From Acinetobacter geminorum (lineage in GTDB: Bacteria; Pseudomonadota; Gammaproteobacteria; Pseudomonadales; Moraxellaceae), in contig NZ_JABELE010000008.1 in the NCBI RefSeq assembly GCF_013009345.1, positions 134,091-198,090 of the forward strand: a DNA stretch of 64,000 bases, written 5' to 3'. How positions within the stretch are numbered: position 1 is the stretch's first letter; every line of letters begins with the position of its first letter. Below, piece after piece: positions 17,573 to 27,358 of the stretch. Position numbers and translations under genes: made by a program. The notes under the pieces are model-generated. The model did not search any database. It saw only the letters and a program-made list of their open reading frames with translations, and had not been told where the DNA came from.

Positions 17573-19072
17573 TTAGATCTCCACCACAGCAATCAAGTCA
17601 GTCACACGTGTGATCGTTTGAAACAGGATTTTTTCTACATAAAACCGCTGTAAACAGTTTTTTGCGACTTGTAAACGATATGCCGAGCTAGCGCGTCCAT
17701 CATCTAAAGGCTGATAGTCTTTCGACAAGGCCTCTTTTGCCTGAACGATCAATTCTGCTGTAATTTGCTGGCCTTCCAATATGGCTTCTGCATATTTTGC
17801 ACGTTTGGGAATAGCTGCCATGCCACCAAAAGCAACTCTTACATTGTGAGCGACATCATAATGATCTAACTCGCATGAAATGGCCGCACATACCGCAGAA
17901 ATATCTTGCTCAAAACGTTTAGCAATTTTATAGCTGGCAAATTTAAAACTCGTCTGCCCTTCACGAAGCGGAACAATAATCGCCTCAACAAACTCACCAA
18001 GTTGTAATGCTGTTTTTTGATAATCTATATAAAAGTTTTCCAAAGCAATTTCACGAGTCTGTTCACCTGCTCGCAAAATCAATCGTGTACCTAGCGTAAT
18101 TAATGCTGGCATTGAGTCACCAATAGGCGAACCATTGGCAATATTTCCACCTAGCGTTCCTGCATTTTTAATAGGCATGGAAGCAAAACGGCGCTGTAAT
18201 TCTTGAAAGTCAGGATAAAAATCTGAAATTTTGATGAGTGCATCACTCAAGCTTACATTTGACCCAATCGTTAAAGCATGATCTGTGACTACAATTTTTT
18301 TGAGTTCTTCAACCTGACCGATATAAAGCATATCTCCTAAATTACGGCCTTGCTTTGTGACCCACAAACCAACATCTGTGCTACCAGCAACAATACGTGC
18401 CTGCGGCAACTGTGACCGTAAAGCGGCAAAATCCTGCAAAGTCTTTGGTGCAAAAAATTGCTGTCCATGATCATTCAAATGCAATGCAGGTAATGCTTTG
18501 ATCTCTTTTAATACTTCAATTACTTTTTGACGTTTTAATAAAATACGTGGATAGTCATATGCTTTTTGTGCCGCATCAAAAATAGGGCGATAGCCTGTAC
18601 AGCGGCACAAATTTCCAGAAAGATAATTACTGACTTGATCTTTGCTTGGACAGTGTTGTTCATTTTCATACATTGTCCATAACGACATGATAAAACCGGG
18701 AGTACAAAACCCGCATTGTGAACCATGCATATCGACCATCGCCTGTTGAACCGGATGAAGTGCCCCATCCTTTTTAGGCAATAATGTATGAAGATCTTCT
18801 ACTGTAAATAAAGCCTTACCATCTAAAGTCGGTAAAAACTGAATACACGCATTCACACTTCGTAATTGCAAACTGTCATTGACCAACTCACCAATCACGA
18901 CTGTACATGCACCACAATCGCCCTCAGCACAGCCCTCTTTTGTGCCGGTCTGCCTAGTCTTACCAGTTTGGGTATATTCTCGCAGAAATTGTAAAACTGT
19001 CATTGTGGGTGTTACATTTTCAACTTGCTGCTGGCTACCACGGAAAAAGAAGGTGATTGGACGTTCTGACAT
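17573..19072 (-). CDS. xdhA: Xanthine dehydrogenase, iron-sulfur/FAD subunit
   Basis: Small subunit carrying electrons from the molybdenum site to NAD. The 499-residue protein has two [2Fe-2S] centres (GCAEGDCGACTV and CGFCTPGF...GNLCRCTGY), then the FAD-binding domain (ARIVAGSTDVGL, IKNAGTLGGNIANGSPIGD) and a CO-dehydrogenase flavoprotein C-terminal domain. Start ATG 19072 has AAGGATAAAAC upstream. First gene of xdhABC. No guanine deaminase or uricase lies next to it in this window. Confidence 0.95.
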   Translation of the reverse strand: MSERPITFFFRGSQQQVENVTPTMTVLQFLREYTQTGKTRQTGTKEGCAEGDCGACTVVIGELVNDSLQLRSVNACIQFLPTLDGKALFTVEDLHTLLPKKDGALHPVQQAMVDMHGSQCGFCTPGFIMSLWTMYENEQHCPSKDQVSNYLSGNLCRCTGYRPIFDAAQKAYDYPRILLKRQKVIEVLKEIKALPALHLNDHGQQFFAPKTLQDFAALRSQLPQARIVAGSTDVGLWVTKQGRNLGDMLYIGQVEELKKIVVTDHALTIGSNVSLSDALIKISDFYPDFQELQRRFASMPIKNAGTLGGNIANGSPIGDSMPALITLGTRLILRAGEQTREIALENFYIDYQKTALQLGEFVEAIIVPLREGQTSFKFASYKIAKRFEQDISAVCAAISCELDHYDVAHNVRVAFGGMAAIPKRAKYAEAILEGQQITAELIVQAKEALSKDYQPLDDGRASSAYRLQVAKNCLQRFYVEKILFQTITRVTDLIAVVEI

Positions 19073-19327
19073 GTTTTATCCTTATGCTCTATAACACTGC
19101 ATCTGTGCAAATATGATGCCACTAGGCGATCATTTAGAACCTACCAACATTAAATACACATTTGACGTTCAAACTCTTGACTATTAACGATAAAAAACAT
19201 GAAATTTATTCATCTTTTATTAAGCACGCATAAAACCAGAATAAATATAGTGCGAGGAGTTATGAACATCAGGTCATGTTTCTGATACAATGCCGAGCTT
19301 GTCTAATAGAGTAAACTTATACGTCTT

Positions 19328-19882
19328 ATGTCAATGCAGCAATCGTACGCAAATATCCTGACTGCCGTCGGTGAAGATCTTGATCGTCCCGGCCTTAAAG
19401 ATACGCCTGTGCGTGCGGCTAAAGCTTTTTCATATTTAACTTCTGGCTATAGTAAAACTTTAGAAGAAGTCACCAATAATGCTGTTTTCCCATCAGATAA
19501 CCATGAAATGGTATTGGTGAAGAATATTGAATTCTATTCGCTTTGCGAACATCATCTCCTCCCATTCTACGGCCGTGTTCATGTAGCCTATTTACCGGAA
19601 GGCAAAGTTCTTGGTCTATCTAAATTTGCACGTATTACTGAGATGTTTGCTCGCCGTTTGCAAATTCAGGAAAATCTGACTCAACAAATCGCAGAAGCCG
19701 TTGCTGAAGTGACTGGCGCTCGTGGTGTTGCTGTAGTTATCGATTCAGCACATATGTGTATGATGATGCGTGGTGTAGGTAAACAAGAATCTACAACTCG
19801 TACAGTTTCATTTGTCGGCGATTTTAAAACTGATAAAGAAGCACGCCGTGAATTTTTAAGCGCAGTACCAGAAAGTTATTAA
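19328..19882 (+). CDS. folE: GTP cyclohydrolase I
   Basis: Converts GTP to dihydroneopterin triphosphate, the first step of folate synthesis. The 184-residue protein has the zinc and catalytic segments SLCEHHLLPF and SAHMCMMMRGV, and ends RREFLS as in the type IA family. It stands alone between the xdh operon (divergent) and blaADC, closed by its own terminator. Confidence 0.95.
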   Translation: MSMQQSYANILTAVGEDLDRPGLKDTPVRAAKAFSYLTSGYSKTLEEVTNNAVFPSDNHEMVLVKNIEFYSLCEHHLLPFYGRVHVAYLPEGKVLGLSKFARITEMFARRLQIQENLTQQIAEAVAEVTGARGVAVVIDSAHMCMMMRGVGKQESTTRTVSFVGDFKTDKEARREFLSAVPESY

Positions 19883-19903
19883 TCTGGTTTTAATGCAAAA
19901 ATA

Positions 19904-19928
19904 AGAGCCCGACGACGTTGGGCTTTTT
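19904..19928 (+). terminator. Terminator of folE
   Basis: AGCCCGAC / GTTGGGCT (one G-T pair) with a short loop and a T-run, about 20 bases after the stop. Confidence 0.8.
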
Positions 19929-20032
19929 TATATCTAGTTAAAGCACTTAATCTATAAAACATAACAATTAAATTAAGTGATTTTTGTTATAAAAGTACGC
20001 ATCTTTCTTTTTAAATAATTTATGAGTTCATC

Positions 20033-21184
20033 ATGCGATTTAAAAAAATTTCTTGCCTACTTTTACCGCCTCTTTTTATTTTTAGTACCTCAATTTATGC
20101 GGGAAACACCCCCAAAGAACAAGAAGTTAAAAAACTGATAGATCAAAATTTTAAGCCTTTATTAGATAAATATGATGTGCCTGGTATGGCCGTGGGGGTC
20201 ATTCAAAATAATAAAAAATATGAAATATATTATGGCCTACAATCTGTTCAGGATAAAAAAGCCGTAAATAGCAGTACCATTTTTGAACTAGGTTCGGTCA
20301 GTAAATTATTTACCGCTACAGCTGGTGGATATGCAAAAGCAAAAGGAAAAATCTCTTTTAATGACACACCCGGAAAATATTGGAAAGAACTAAAAAACAC
20401 ACCGATTGACCAAGTTAATCTTCTTCAACTTGCGACGTATACAAGTGGCAACCTTGCTTTGCAATTTCCAGATGAAGTTCAAACAGACCAACAAGTTTTA
20501 ACTTTTTTCAAAGATTGGAAAACTAAAAACGCAATCGGTGAATACAGACAATATTCAAATCCAAGTATTGGCTTATTTGGAAAAGTTGTGGCTTTGTCTA
20601 TGAATAAACCTTTTGACCAAGTCTTAGAAAAAACAATTTTTCCACCTCTCCATTTAAAAAATAGCTATGTAAACGTACCTAAAACTCAAATGCAAAATTA
20701 TGCATATGGCTATAATCAAGAAAATCAGCCGATCCGAGTTAACCCTGGCCCGCTAGATGCCCCTGCGTACGGCGTTAAATCGACACTACCAGATATGCTG
20801 ACTTTTATTAATGCCAACCTCAACCCACAGAAATATCCGAAAGATATTCAACATGCAATTAATGAAACACATCAAGGTTTCTATCAAGTCGGTACGATGT
20901 ATCAAGCATTGGGTTGGGAAGAATTTTCTTATCCAGCGCCTTTACAAACTTTATTAGACAGTAATTCAGAGCAAATCGTGATGAAGCCTAATAAAGTGAC
21001 TGCCATTTCCAAAGAACCTTCAGTTAAGATGTTCCACAAAACTGGCTCAACAAATGGCTTTGGATCTTATGTGGTGTTTATTCCAAAAGAAAATATTGGT
21101 TTAGTCATGTTAACCAATAAACGTATTCCAAATGAAGAACGCATTAAGGCAGCGTATGCAGTATTAAATGCAATAAAGAAATAA
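20033..21184 (+). CDS. blaADC: Class C beta-lactamase, ADC family (Acinetobacter-derived cephalosporinase)
   Basis: Periplasmic serine beta-lactamase hydrolysing penicillins and cephalosporins. The 383-residue precursor has a signal peptide ending IYAG and the AmpC motifs: nucleophile Ser88 in SVSK, Tyr174 in YSN and KTG at 336-338. It is ADC-like over its whole length, but positions such as PPLHLKNSY, QGFYQVGTMY and KTGSTNGFGS differ from the common A. baumannii variants I recall, so it is probably a sister-species allele. No ISAba1 or other insertion lies in the 150 bases upstream, so the only visible promoter is the native one. Confidence 0.93.
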   Translation: MRFKKISCLLLPPLFIFSTSIYAGNTPKEQEVKKLIDQNFKPLLDKYDVPGMAVGVIQNNKKYEIYYGLQSVQDKKAVNSSTIFELGSVSKLFTATAGGYAKAKGKISFNDTPGKYWKELKNTPIDQVNLLQLATYTSGNLALQFPDEVQTDQQVLTFFKDWKTKNAIGEYRQYSNPSIGLFGKVVALSMNKPFDQVLEKTIFPPLHLKNSYVNVPKTQMQNYAYGYNQENQPIRVNPGPLDAPAYGVKSTLPDMLTFINANLNPQKYPKDIQHAINETHQGFYQVGTMYQALGWEEFSYPAPLQTLLDSNSEQIVMKPNKVTAISKEPSVKMFHKTGSTNGFGSYVVFIPKENIGLVMLTNKRIPNEERIKAAYAVLNAIKK

Positions 21185-21202
21185 TCGTCTTATCTAAAAA
21201 CA

Positions 21203-21238
21203 AAAAAGAGAAATGAATAAACTCATTTCTCTTTTTTT
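21203..21238. terminator. Bidirectional terminator between blaADC and the DUF4105 gene
   Basis: AAAAAAGAGAAATGA / TCATTTCTCTTTTTTT with a 6-base loop and flanking A/T runs lies between two converging genes. Confidence 0.9.
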
Positions 21239-21251
21239 ATACATTTATTCT

Positions 21252-23144
21252 TTAAAAGAACCAAACATATCCTAGACTTGATTTCATCCAGTCTTGTTGG
21301 TTTTGTTGTTCATAGTCCCAATTCAATCGAACAGCATTATTGCGATTAATCACATATTGCCACTGAGTATTTACTCTCAAATTCCATTGGTTTTGATCTT
21401 GCCAATAAGGCAATTCAATTTGCACCACAGAGTTGAAGCGCTCAAACCATTGATTCATACAACCTAAAGTTGGCCCCATTCCTACGCGCCACCCTTTATC
21501 TAGATTTGAACCTGTTTGTACATAGGTTTGTACTTGTCCATAGCAAATATGCTTTCGCCCATAGTCTGCAAGACTGTAACCGACCTGAGCATTAAAGCTT
21601 GCTACGCCGTGTTGTTTGTCTTCACTAAAGTTTCCATCATTAATGGCTTCCTGACGCCAACTTAAGTTAAAACCCCAACTCAGCGGTGTTTTAAATGGTT
21701 GAATCGGGTTATAAGAGTTCACTTCTAACAGATCAAGACGTTCTAGTTTTAAATGGTCATCTCGCCACTGTGCATTACCATTTAAAAATAGTAATTGGGT
21801 CCCTGCACGGTAGCCTCCTTGAGGATCTATTAAGTCATGATAGGCTTGCCGATGACCAAGTTCGATAAACTTATCGCCTTGAACCTCACCAGCTTTCACT
21901 GAAAGATTACGCGCGTTATGACCTTGAGTCGGCTCCTTTGTTGGTCTTTTTGGTTCTTGACGTTGCTTATCTAAATCAATCTGACTTCTGAGTGCTAAAA
22001 GCTGACGTAACTGCGGCTGAGCAATGCTTTCTTCAACTTTACGACCAATAAACTGTAGATATAAATCATCGTAAGCCATCTCGAGGATTTTAGCCTGATC
22101 CTGCTCAGTAAATGATTTTAAAATCTGAGAAGACTGCTGTATAGGCAGCATCGCAATTTGATGAGCCACCTTCGCCAGTGAGGGACCATGCTGATGAGCT
22201 TGGGACAATAATTGGGTTTCTAAAGCAGGTCGATATACAGGAGCTTTCGTGAGTCCCTGCTGCTGCATCGATTTAATGGTTTCCATTGGAATAGATGCAT
22301 AGGTGAATTTCTCTTGCAAGTTAGACTCAGGTTTTACTAAATCCACTAACCCTAACAATCGATAGGCACAGTTATCACTCACAAAATAATAAGGAAAGCT
22401 CACATGTTGCATTTCCCAAATATGGCTTACTAAAAACCGAGTTTCTTCAGGTGATAGATTTAACTCATATTCCCACAAATCGCGGCTTTCAAAATCACCA
22501 TACTCTTTTACCTTACGATAATAAGGCATCAATGAATATTCGCCTGGATACTGCCCCGTTAAACCTTTCCATGCATATGACCAGTTGTCGTTGCCTGCCA
22601 CAGTTGCTGCATAGTTTACGGCGTAAGAGACAAGGTTTAACTGCTGTTGATCTTTTGGGTCCAAACGCAATAACGTATGACCAAACATTGAGCTAGGATT
22701 GCCCATAAAATCGGTCGCATAAATTAAGGTCGCTTTATGAGGCTTAATCTGCCCAATCCAATTTTCAAATTCTGAACAATTTACTTGAGGCAATTCATTT
22801 TCTTGAATGCCGACTTTTTGCATGAGCCATTGACTACGTGCCGGAAACTTACAACGAATCGACTGATTATCTTGAGCAGGCATAAATAATGCTGAAATGT
22901 CAGCTTTCAGTTCTTCTTTTAAGTTATTTTTTCCATTTTCTGATAAGAAATAGCCAGAATAAGTAACCTCACTTTTCTGATTTTTATTGGCATACATCAG
23001 CCTTTGCCATGTAATGTCTTGATCTAGATTTTGTTGTTCTGCAATTGACCAATATTTTTGAATAGATGGATTTATATCTGCTGAATAAGCAATATTCACT
23101 GCCAAAGAGGCAAAAACTAAAACAACTGACTTCATTAAGCTCAT
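21252..23144 (-). CDS. Exported DUF4105 (Lnb N-terminal domain-like) protein with barrel-like C-terminus
   Basis: A 630-residue exported protein (signal peptide ending NIAYSAD). The central part (about 135-300) is the DUF4105 domain, now named after Lnb, a lipoprotein N-acyltransferase of Bacteroides. A His (GHTLLRL, His156) and a Cys (SDNCAYRLLGL, Cys259) would form the catalytic pair. Residues about 400-630 alternate hydrophobic and polar residues, are rich in aromatic residues and end GYVWFF, like an outer-membrane barrel. Start ATG 23144 is used rather than the TTG at 23147. It lies downstream of a DUF3015 gene but behind a terminator. Function here is unknown. Confidence 0.7.
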   Translation of the reverse strand: MSLMKSVVLVFASLAVNIAYSADINPSIQKYWSIAEQQNLDQDITWQRLMYANKNQKSEVTYSGYFLSENGKNNLKEELKADISALFMPAQDNQSIRCKFPARSQWLMQKVGIQENELPQVNCSEFENWIGQIKPHKATLIYATDFMGNPSSMFGHTLLRLDPKDQQQLNLVSYAVNYAATVAGNDNWSYAWKGLTGQYPGEYSLMPYYRKVKEYGDFESRDLWEYELNLSPEETRFLVSHIWEMQHVSFPYYFVSDNCAYRLLGLVDLVKPESNLQEKFTYASIPMETIKSMQQQGLTKAPVYRPALETQLLSQAHQHGPSLAKVAHQIAMLPIQQSSQILKSFTEQDQAKILEMAYDDLYLQFIGRKVEESIAQPQLRQLLALRSQIDLDKQRQEPKRPTKEPTQGHNARNLSVKAGEVQGDKFIELGHRQAYHDLIDPQGGYRAGTQLLFLNGNAQWRDDHLKLERLDLLEVNSYNPIQPFKTPLSWGFNLSWRQEAINDGNFSEDKQHGVASFNAQVGYSLADYGRKHICYGQVQTYVQTGSNLDKGWRVGMGPTLGCMNQWFERFNSVVQIELPYWQDQNQWNLRVNTQWQYVINRNNAVRLNWDYEQQNQQDWMKSSLGYVWFF

Positions 23145-23166
23145 CAATTTTTATCATTAAATATAA

Positions 23167-23195
23167 GAAAAACCCTGCCATACGACAGGGTTTTC
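23167..23195 (-). terminator. Terminator between the DUF3015 and DUF4105 genes
   Basis: On the minus strand AAAACCCTG / CAGGGTTTTT with an 8-base loop and T-rich end follows the DUF3015 stop. It would reduce, not necessarily abolish, read-through into the DUF4105 gene. Confidence 0.75.
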
Positions 23196-23205
23196 AGTTT
23201 CAAAC

Positions 23206-23676
23206 TTATACGTAAGCTTTTAAAACGTCATCTTTAGCCATTACTGTTTGTAATGATGCTAAAACTTGAAGCGTATTTTGATTATTTGCAGAATAGATTT
23301 CACCAAAGTTTGCTTTTGAAACTTTAAAGAAACGATCTTTGTCTTGAGGTTTGATTTGCATTAACTCAGCAAGTACGTTCAGGCTTTCACCTTGGCCTAC
23401 TGCCATATCACGTGCTAAAGCTTCAGCATTTTCATTTGTGAATGTAACCACTTGCGCAGTTACTGTTCCGCCTTGACGGCAGCCTAAAGTACCAAAAGTA
23501 ATCCCTAGTAATTGGTTAGTAAAAATACCATTTGTTGTTGCAGCAAGAATTTTAGGCACCACTCCTTTTTGGCCAGCCCATACTTGCGTACCCACACCAC
23601 AACCTACATCGTTATCAGCCATAGCAACACTTGAACCAGCTGCTAACAAAGCAGCTAAAGCTAATTTTTTTAACAT
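23206..23676 (-). CDS. Exported DUF3015 family protein
   Basis: A 156-residue protein with a signal peptide (cut after SVAMA) and the DUF3015 pattern: DVGCGVGTQVWAGQKG at the mature N-terminus, then a TLGCRQGG segment. Two Cys residues could pair in the periplasm. The family has no known function. It lies directly upstream of the exported DUF4105 gene, and the two families may work together. Confidence 0.8.
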   Translation of the reverse strand: MLKKLALAALLAAGSSVAMADNDVGCGVGTQVWAGQKGVVPKILAATTNGIFTNQLLGITFGTLGCRQGGTVTAQVVTFTNENAEALARDMAVGQGESLNVLAELMQIKPQDKDRFFKVSKANFGEIYSANNQNTLQVLASLQTVMAKDDVLKAYV

Positions 23677-23821
23677 AGATGTATATCTCCAAAATCATTA
23701 TTGATTGTTTCTTATGTATTGTTATGTGTAATTCTTATTACACGATATTAAAGATAGCGAGAAGGCTGTGATTTAGCAATTAAAAAATAAATAATATGAT
23801 GAAAAGTGCTAACGAAAAAAT

Positions 23822-24616
23822 TTACCTTAGATTCCAGTTACCTTGATTATCTCGATGACCTAATATTTTAAGCACGAGAACCAAACTTAAAAGTAATAAT
23901 AAATACCATGACCCCAGTTTACCCCAACCTACCATGTGCCAAGCATCTACCTGACTTGGATAGAGCCAGATTTTATAAAAAGTACTAATATTTTCAGCAA
24001 TCCAGATTAGAAAAGCGAGGGTAAATAATACAGGCAACATCGGGATTTTAAATTTATGCTCGTTGAGCTGAAAATAAAGCTTGGTCTTCCAAAAAATAAA
24101 AATACTGATCGCAAATAAAATATAGCGAATATCAGGTACAAAAAATTTACTCATAAAGTTTATATATGAGAAAAATGCGAGTAAAAGCATCGTTCCAAAA
24201 CTTGGAAGTTTTTCAAAAGAAACCTTAAATAATCGGAGTGATCGCGCAAAAAAACTACCTACAGCCGAATACATAAAGCCTGCAAATAAAGGCACAGTTA
24301 AAATTTTAAATACCGCAGGCTGAGGATATTGCCATGATGCGATCGCAGGATGCGTTAAAAATATTTCCATGACCATCGCCATGATATGAAATAAAGCAAT
24401 AACTTTGGCTTCTGCCCATGATTCAAGTTTTAAATATAAAAGACAGATCTGAATCAGCACTGCATAGATGAGTAAATAATCATAACGATAAAAACCCATA
24501 TATTCATGGCTTCCCATCGGCGCTGTTAAAGCAAAAGCAATTAAAAGTAGAATACCAAACAAGGCTGCCGAAACAGCCTTGCCGATAAAATGAATTGGTA
24601 AAGTGAGATGACGCAC
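23822..24616 (-). CDS. DUF817 family integral membrane protein
   Basis: A 264-residue protein with about eight hydrophobic helices, and conserved segments IASWQYPQP, VPLFAGFMYSAVGS and FLIWIAENIST that fit the DUF817 family. No function is known. It begins 6 bases after the hemE stop and is probably co-transcribed with it. Confidence 0.75.
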   Translation of the reverse strand: MRHLTLPIHFIGKAVSAALFGILLLIAFALTAPMGSHEYMGFYRYDYLLIYAVLIQICLLYLKLESWAEAKVIALFHIMAMVMEIFLTHPAIASWQYPQPAVFKILTVPLFAGFMYSAVGSFFARSLRLFKVSFEKLPSFGTMLLLAFFSYINFMSKFFVPDIRYILFAISIFIFWKTKLYFQLNEHKFKIPMLPVLFTLAFLIWIAENISTFYKIWLYPSQVDAWHMVGWGKLGSWYLLLLLSLVLVLKILGHRDNQGNWNLR

Positions 24617-24622
24617 AAAAAA

Positions 24623-25696
24623 CTATCCTAGATATTTAGCACTATACTCATGTACTGTATCTACAAAGATTTTTGGTTGCGCAGGGTCTACCCACTGGGT
24701 AATACCGTGGCCTAAGTTAGCAACGTAACCTGTTTTTTCACCGTTTGCATAAGCATCGTCTAACATTGCTTTTACAGCTTTTTCAATTGAAGCAGCCGAG
24801 CCATATAAAACAGCAGGGTCAAGATTACCTTGTAGCGCTACACGTCCCGACACAATATTACGGGCTGTATTAAGTGGAGTAGTCCAATCTAAACCTAATG
24901 CATCTGCACCAGTCGTAATCATTGGCTCTAACCATTGACCGCCACCTTTAGTGAAAACAATAACAGGAATACGGCGACCATATTTCTCACGTTGCAAACC
25001 AGCAATGATTTTATTCATGTAGTTTAAAGAGAATTCGACATATTCACGATGTGCTAATGCCCCACCCCAGCTATCAAATATCTGGATAGCCTGAGCACCT
25101 GCATCAATTTGAGCATTTAAATAATCAATAACTGAATCTGCTAAATGATCAAGTAAAGCATGCAAAACTTCTGGTTGCGCGTACATCATCTGCTTGGTAA
25201 AACGGAACTCTTTACTTGAACCACCTTCAACCATATACGTTGCTAATGTCCAAGGACTACCAGAAAAACCAATCAGTGGAACTTGGCCACCTAAAGCAGA
25301 GCGAATTGTGCTTACTGCATTCATCACATAATCAAGGTCTGACTTTGCATTTAGCTTGGGTAAATTCGCGACATCTTGTTCAGTACGAACAGTTTTTTGA
25401 AACTTAGGGCCTTCACCCGTTTCAAAATAAAGCCCTAAGCCTAATGCATCAGGAATTGTTAAAATATCTGAAAATAAAATTGCTGCGTCTAAATCGTAAC
25501 GGCGTAAAGGCTGTAAAGTTACTTCACAAGCAAATTCTGTATTTTTACATAGAGATAGAAAGTCGCCTGCTTTTGAACGTGTTTCACGATATTCAGGCAA
25601 ATAACGTCCTGCTTGACGCATCATCCATACCGGGGTGGTATCTACAGGTTCGCGTAACAAAGCTCGTAGGAAACGATCATTTTTCAAAGTCGTCAT
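24623..25696 (-). CDS. hemE: Uroporphyrinogen decarboxylase
   Basis: Cytoplasmic haem-pathway enzyme turning uroporphyrinogen III into coproporphyrinogen III. The 357-residue protein has the signatures PVDTTPVWMMRQAGRYLPEY and GFSGSPWTLATYMVEGG, and the active-site Asp in AILFSDIL. The open frame begins with a TTG at 25702; the ATG at 25696 gives the usual N-terminus. It heads a two-gene unit with the DUF817 gene. Confidence 0.95.
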   Translation of the reverse strand: MTTLKNDRFLRALLREPVDTTPVWMMRQAGRYLPEYRETRSKAGDFLSLCKNTEFACEVTLQPLRRYDLDAAILFSDILTIPDALGLGLYFETGEGPKFQKTVRTEQDVANLPKLNAKSDLDYVMNAVSTIRSALGGQVPLIGFSGSPWTLATYMVEGGSSKEFRFTKQMMYAQPEVLHALLDHLADSVIDYLNAQIDAGAQAIQIFDSWGGALAHREYVEFSLNYMNKIIAGLQREKYGRRIPVIVFTKGGGQWLEPMITTGADALGLDWTTPLNTARNIVSGRVALQGNLDPAVLYGSAASIEKAVKAMLDDAYANGEKTGYVANLGHGITQWVDPAQPKIFVDTVHEYSAKYLG

Positions 25697-25997
25697 TACC
25701 AATCTCTATATTCTTTATGTGGCAGCATCATATCAAAAACATAGAGATTTTTATAATTTCAATTTCACACAAAAAACTCGTCAATCTACTAAAAAATGCA
25801 TATTTACACAAAAGTCTACTGCAAGCAGCAAGGTTTTCTGCAATACTTGCAACATGTTACATCGGGTCTATTGATATTCTTTTAACCACTAAATTACCAA
25901 TCTTGGGCTCATAGAGATGAGTTATTGGTAATTTTATGCAATTTTAGATTAGATCATGCCCCTATTGCTTATATGAAAATTCTTAAGGTTGAATTAC

Positions 25998-27239
25998 ATG
26001 TTTGTTCGCTCATTACTCGCTATGAGTTTAAGTTGTATTATTGCTAATGTTGCTTTTGCTGCTTCAACAACTGAGCAACCCCTGAATCCTAAAAAGGTAT
26101 CAGCTCCTGTAGAAGATCCGATTGATCCTTTAGCAGTAGATGCAGCTTCAACTGTAAAAGCTCAAGCTTCGACACAAATTACTGCTCAAGAACAAAGTGA
26201 CTTAAATCGAGCGTCAACAACATTACAAGATTTGCAAAAAACTGAAGACCAAAATGCCGATTCAGGTATTGCCGCTTCAGCACCAGTAGCCGTAGCTAAA
26301 ACAACCTCAACAACTGCTAAGACTTCAGCTCCAACAGTTTCTTGGACATTAGATAGCTTAAATTCGGCTGAATGGTATGAAAATATTGGTAAGGGCCAGT
26401 TTCCAGTCTATGCTCGTGCTCACGTCATGCTAAATAATGCACATGCGTCGCCAGGTGCAATTGACGGTATGAGTGGCAAAAACACGTTAAAAGCAATCTC
26501 TTCATTCCAGCAAATGAATGGTTTATCACCTACTGGTGAACTGACTAAAGAAACTTGGGATGCATTAGTTGCTAAGCAAACAAAACCTTCATTTATTGAA
26601 TACACCATTACTGATGCTGATTTAAAAGGCCCATATGCACAATCAATTCCTTCTGATTATGCTTTACAGGCTAAAATGAAAGGTTTGTATTACACTCGTG
26701 TTAGCGAAATGTTGGGCGAAAAGTTTCATATCGATGAAGCTTTCTTAAAAACAATCAATCCAACAGCAACATTCAAAAAAGCGGGTGAAAAAATCATTGT
26801 TCCAAACGTACGCAATGATTTACCAGAAGACATTCATTTGATTATTGCGCATAAAGGTGCAAAACAACTGTACCTCTTCAACAGCCGTAACCAAATGATT
26901 GCGTCATTTCCTGCAACAATTGGCAGTACTGATACGCCTTCTCCGACCGGTACTTACAAGGTAGTTGGTGTGGCTCGTAATCCTTGGTATAGCTACTCAC
27001 CATCAAACTTTATTCAAGGTAAAAACTTGAAACCCCTTTCTTTACCACCTGGCCCAAATGCGCCTGTAGGTAATATCTGGATTGGTTTAAGTAAAAAATC
27101 TTTTGGTATTCACGGAACACCAAACCCGTCTTTAATTTCTAAAACAGCTTCTCACGGTTGTATCCGTTTAACGAACTGGGACGCTAACGATTTAGGTAAT
27201 AAAGTACGTTCTGGCGTAACTGTTAAATTCTTAGAATAA
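25998..27239 (+). CDS. L,D-transpeptidase (YkuD family) with peptidoglycan-binding domain
   Basis: Exported enzyme making 3-3 cross-links in peptidoglycan or attaching proteins to it. The 413-residue protein has a signal peptide ending VAFAA, a long Ala/Thr/Ser-rich linker (to about 110), a peptidoglycan-binding repeat at about 140-190 (GAIDGMSGKNTLKAISSFQ), and the YkuD domain with HGTPNP and the catalytic SHGCIR Cys. Start ATG 25998 has AAGG nine bases upstream. It may be the LdtJ-type enzyme described in A. baumannii, but I cannot confirm which paralogue. Confidence 0.88.
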   Translation: MFVRSLLAMSLSCIIANVAFAASTTEQPLNPKKVSAPVEDPIDPLAVDAASTVKAQASTQITAQEQSDLNRASTTLQDLQKTEDQNADSGIAASAPVAVAKTTSTTAKTSAPTVSWTLDSLNSAEWYENIGKGQFPVYARAHVMLNNAHASPGAIDGMSGKNTLKAISSFQQMNGLSPTGELTKETWDALVAKQTKPSFIEYTITDADLKGPYAQSIPSDYALQAKMKGLYYTRVSEMLGEKFHIDEAFLKTINPTATFKKAGEKIIVPNVRNDLPEDIHLIIAHKGAKQLYLFNSRNQMIASFPATIGSTDTPSPTGTYKVVGVARNPWYSYSPSNFIQGKNLKPLSLPPGPNAPVGNIWIGLSKKSFGIHGTPNPSLISKTASHGCIRLTNWDANDLGNKVRSGVTVKFLE

Positions 27240-27249
27240 TCCTCTTAAA

Positions 27250-27284
27250 TAAAAGAGCCTGCTTTATGCAGGCTTTTTTATTAA
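27250..27284 (+). terminator. Terminator of the L,D-transpeptidase gene
   Basis: AGCCTGC / GCAGGCT with a short loop and T-run about 15 bases after the stop. Confidence 0.85.
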
Positions 27285-27358
27285 ATTTTTAATATATCTC
27301 AGTAGAATATTTAGTTATTGTTTTGACTATAAAAATAAAATCTGCCAAGGTTTAATAA

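Noticed and set aside
19883..20032. ISAba1 or other mobile promoter upstream of blaADC
   Set aside because: The 150 bases hold only the folE terminator and AT-rich DNA. No inverted-repeat end or transposase fragment is present.
25444..25914. 156-codon frame antisense to the start of hemE
   Set aside because: Mostly overlaps hemE on the other strand. Composition is not protein-like and no family pattern is visible.
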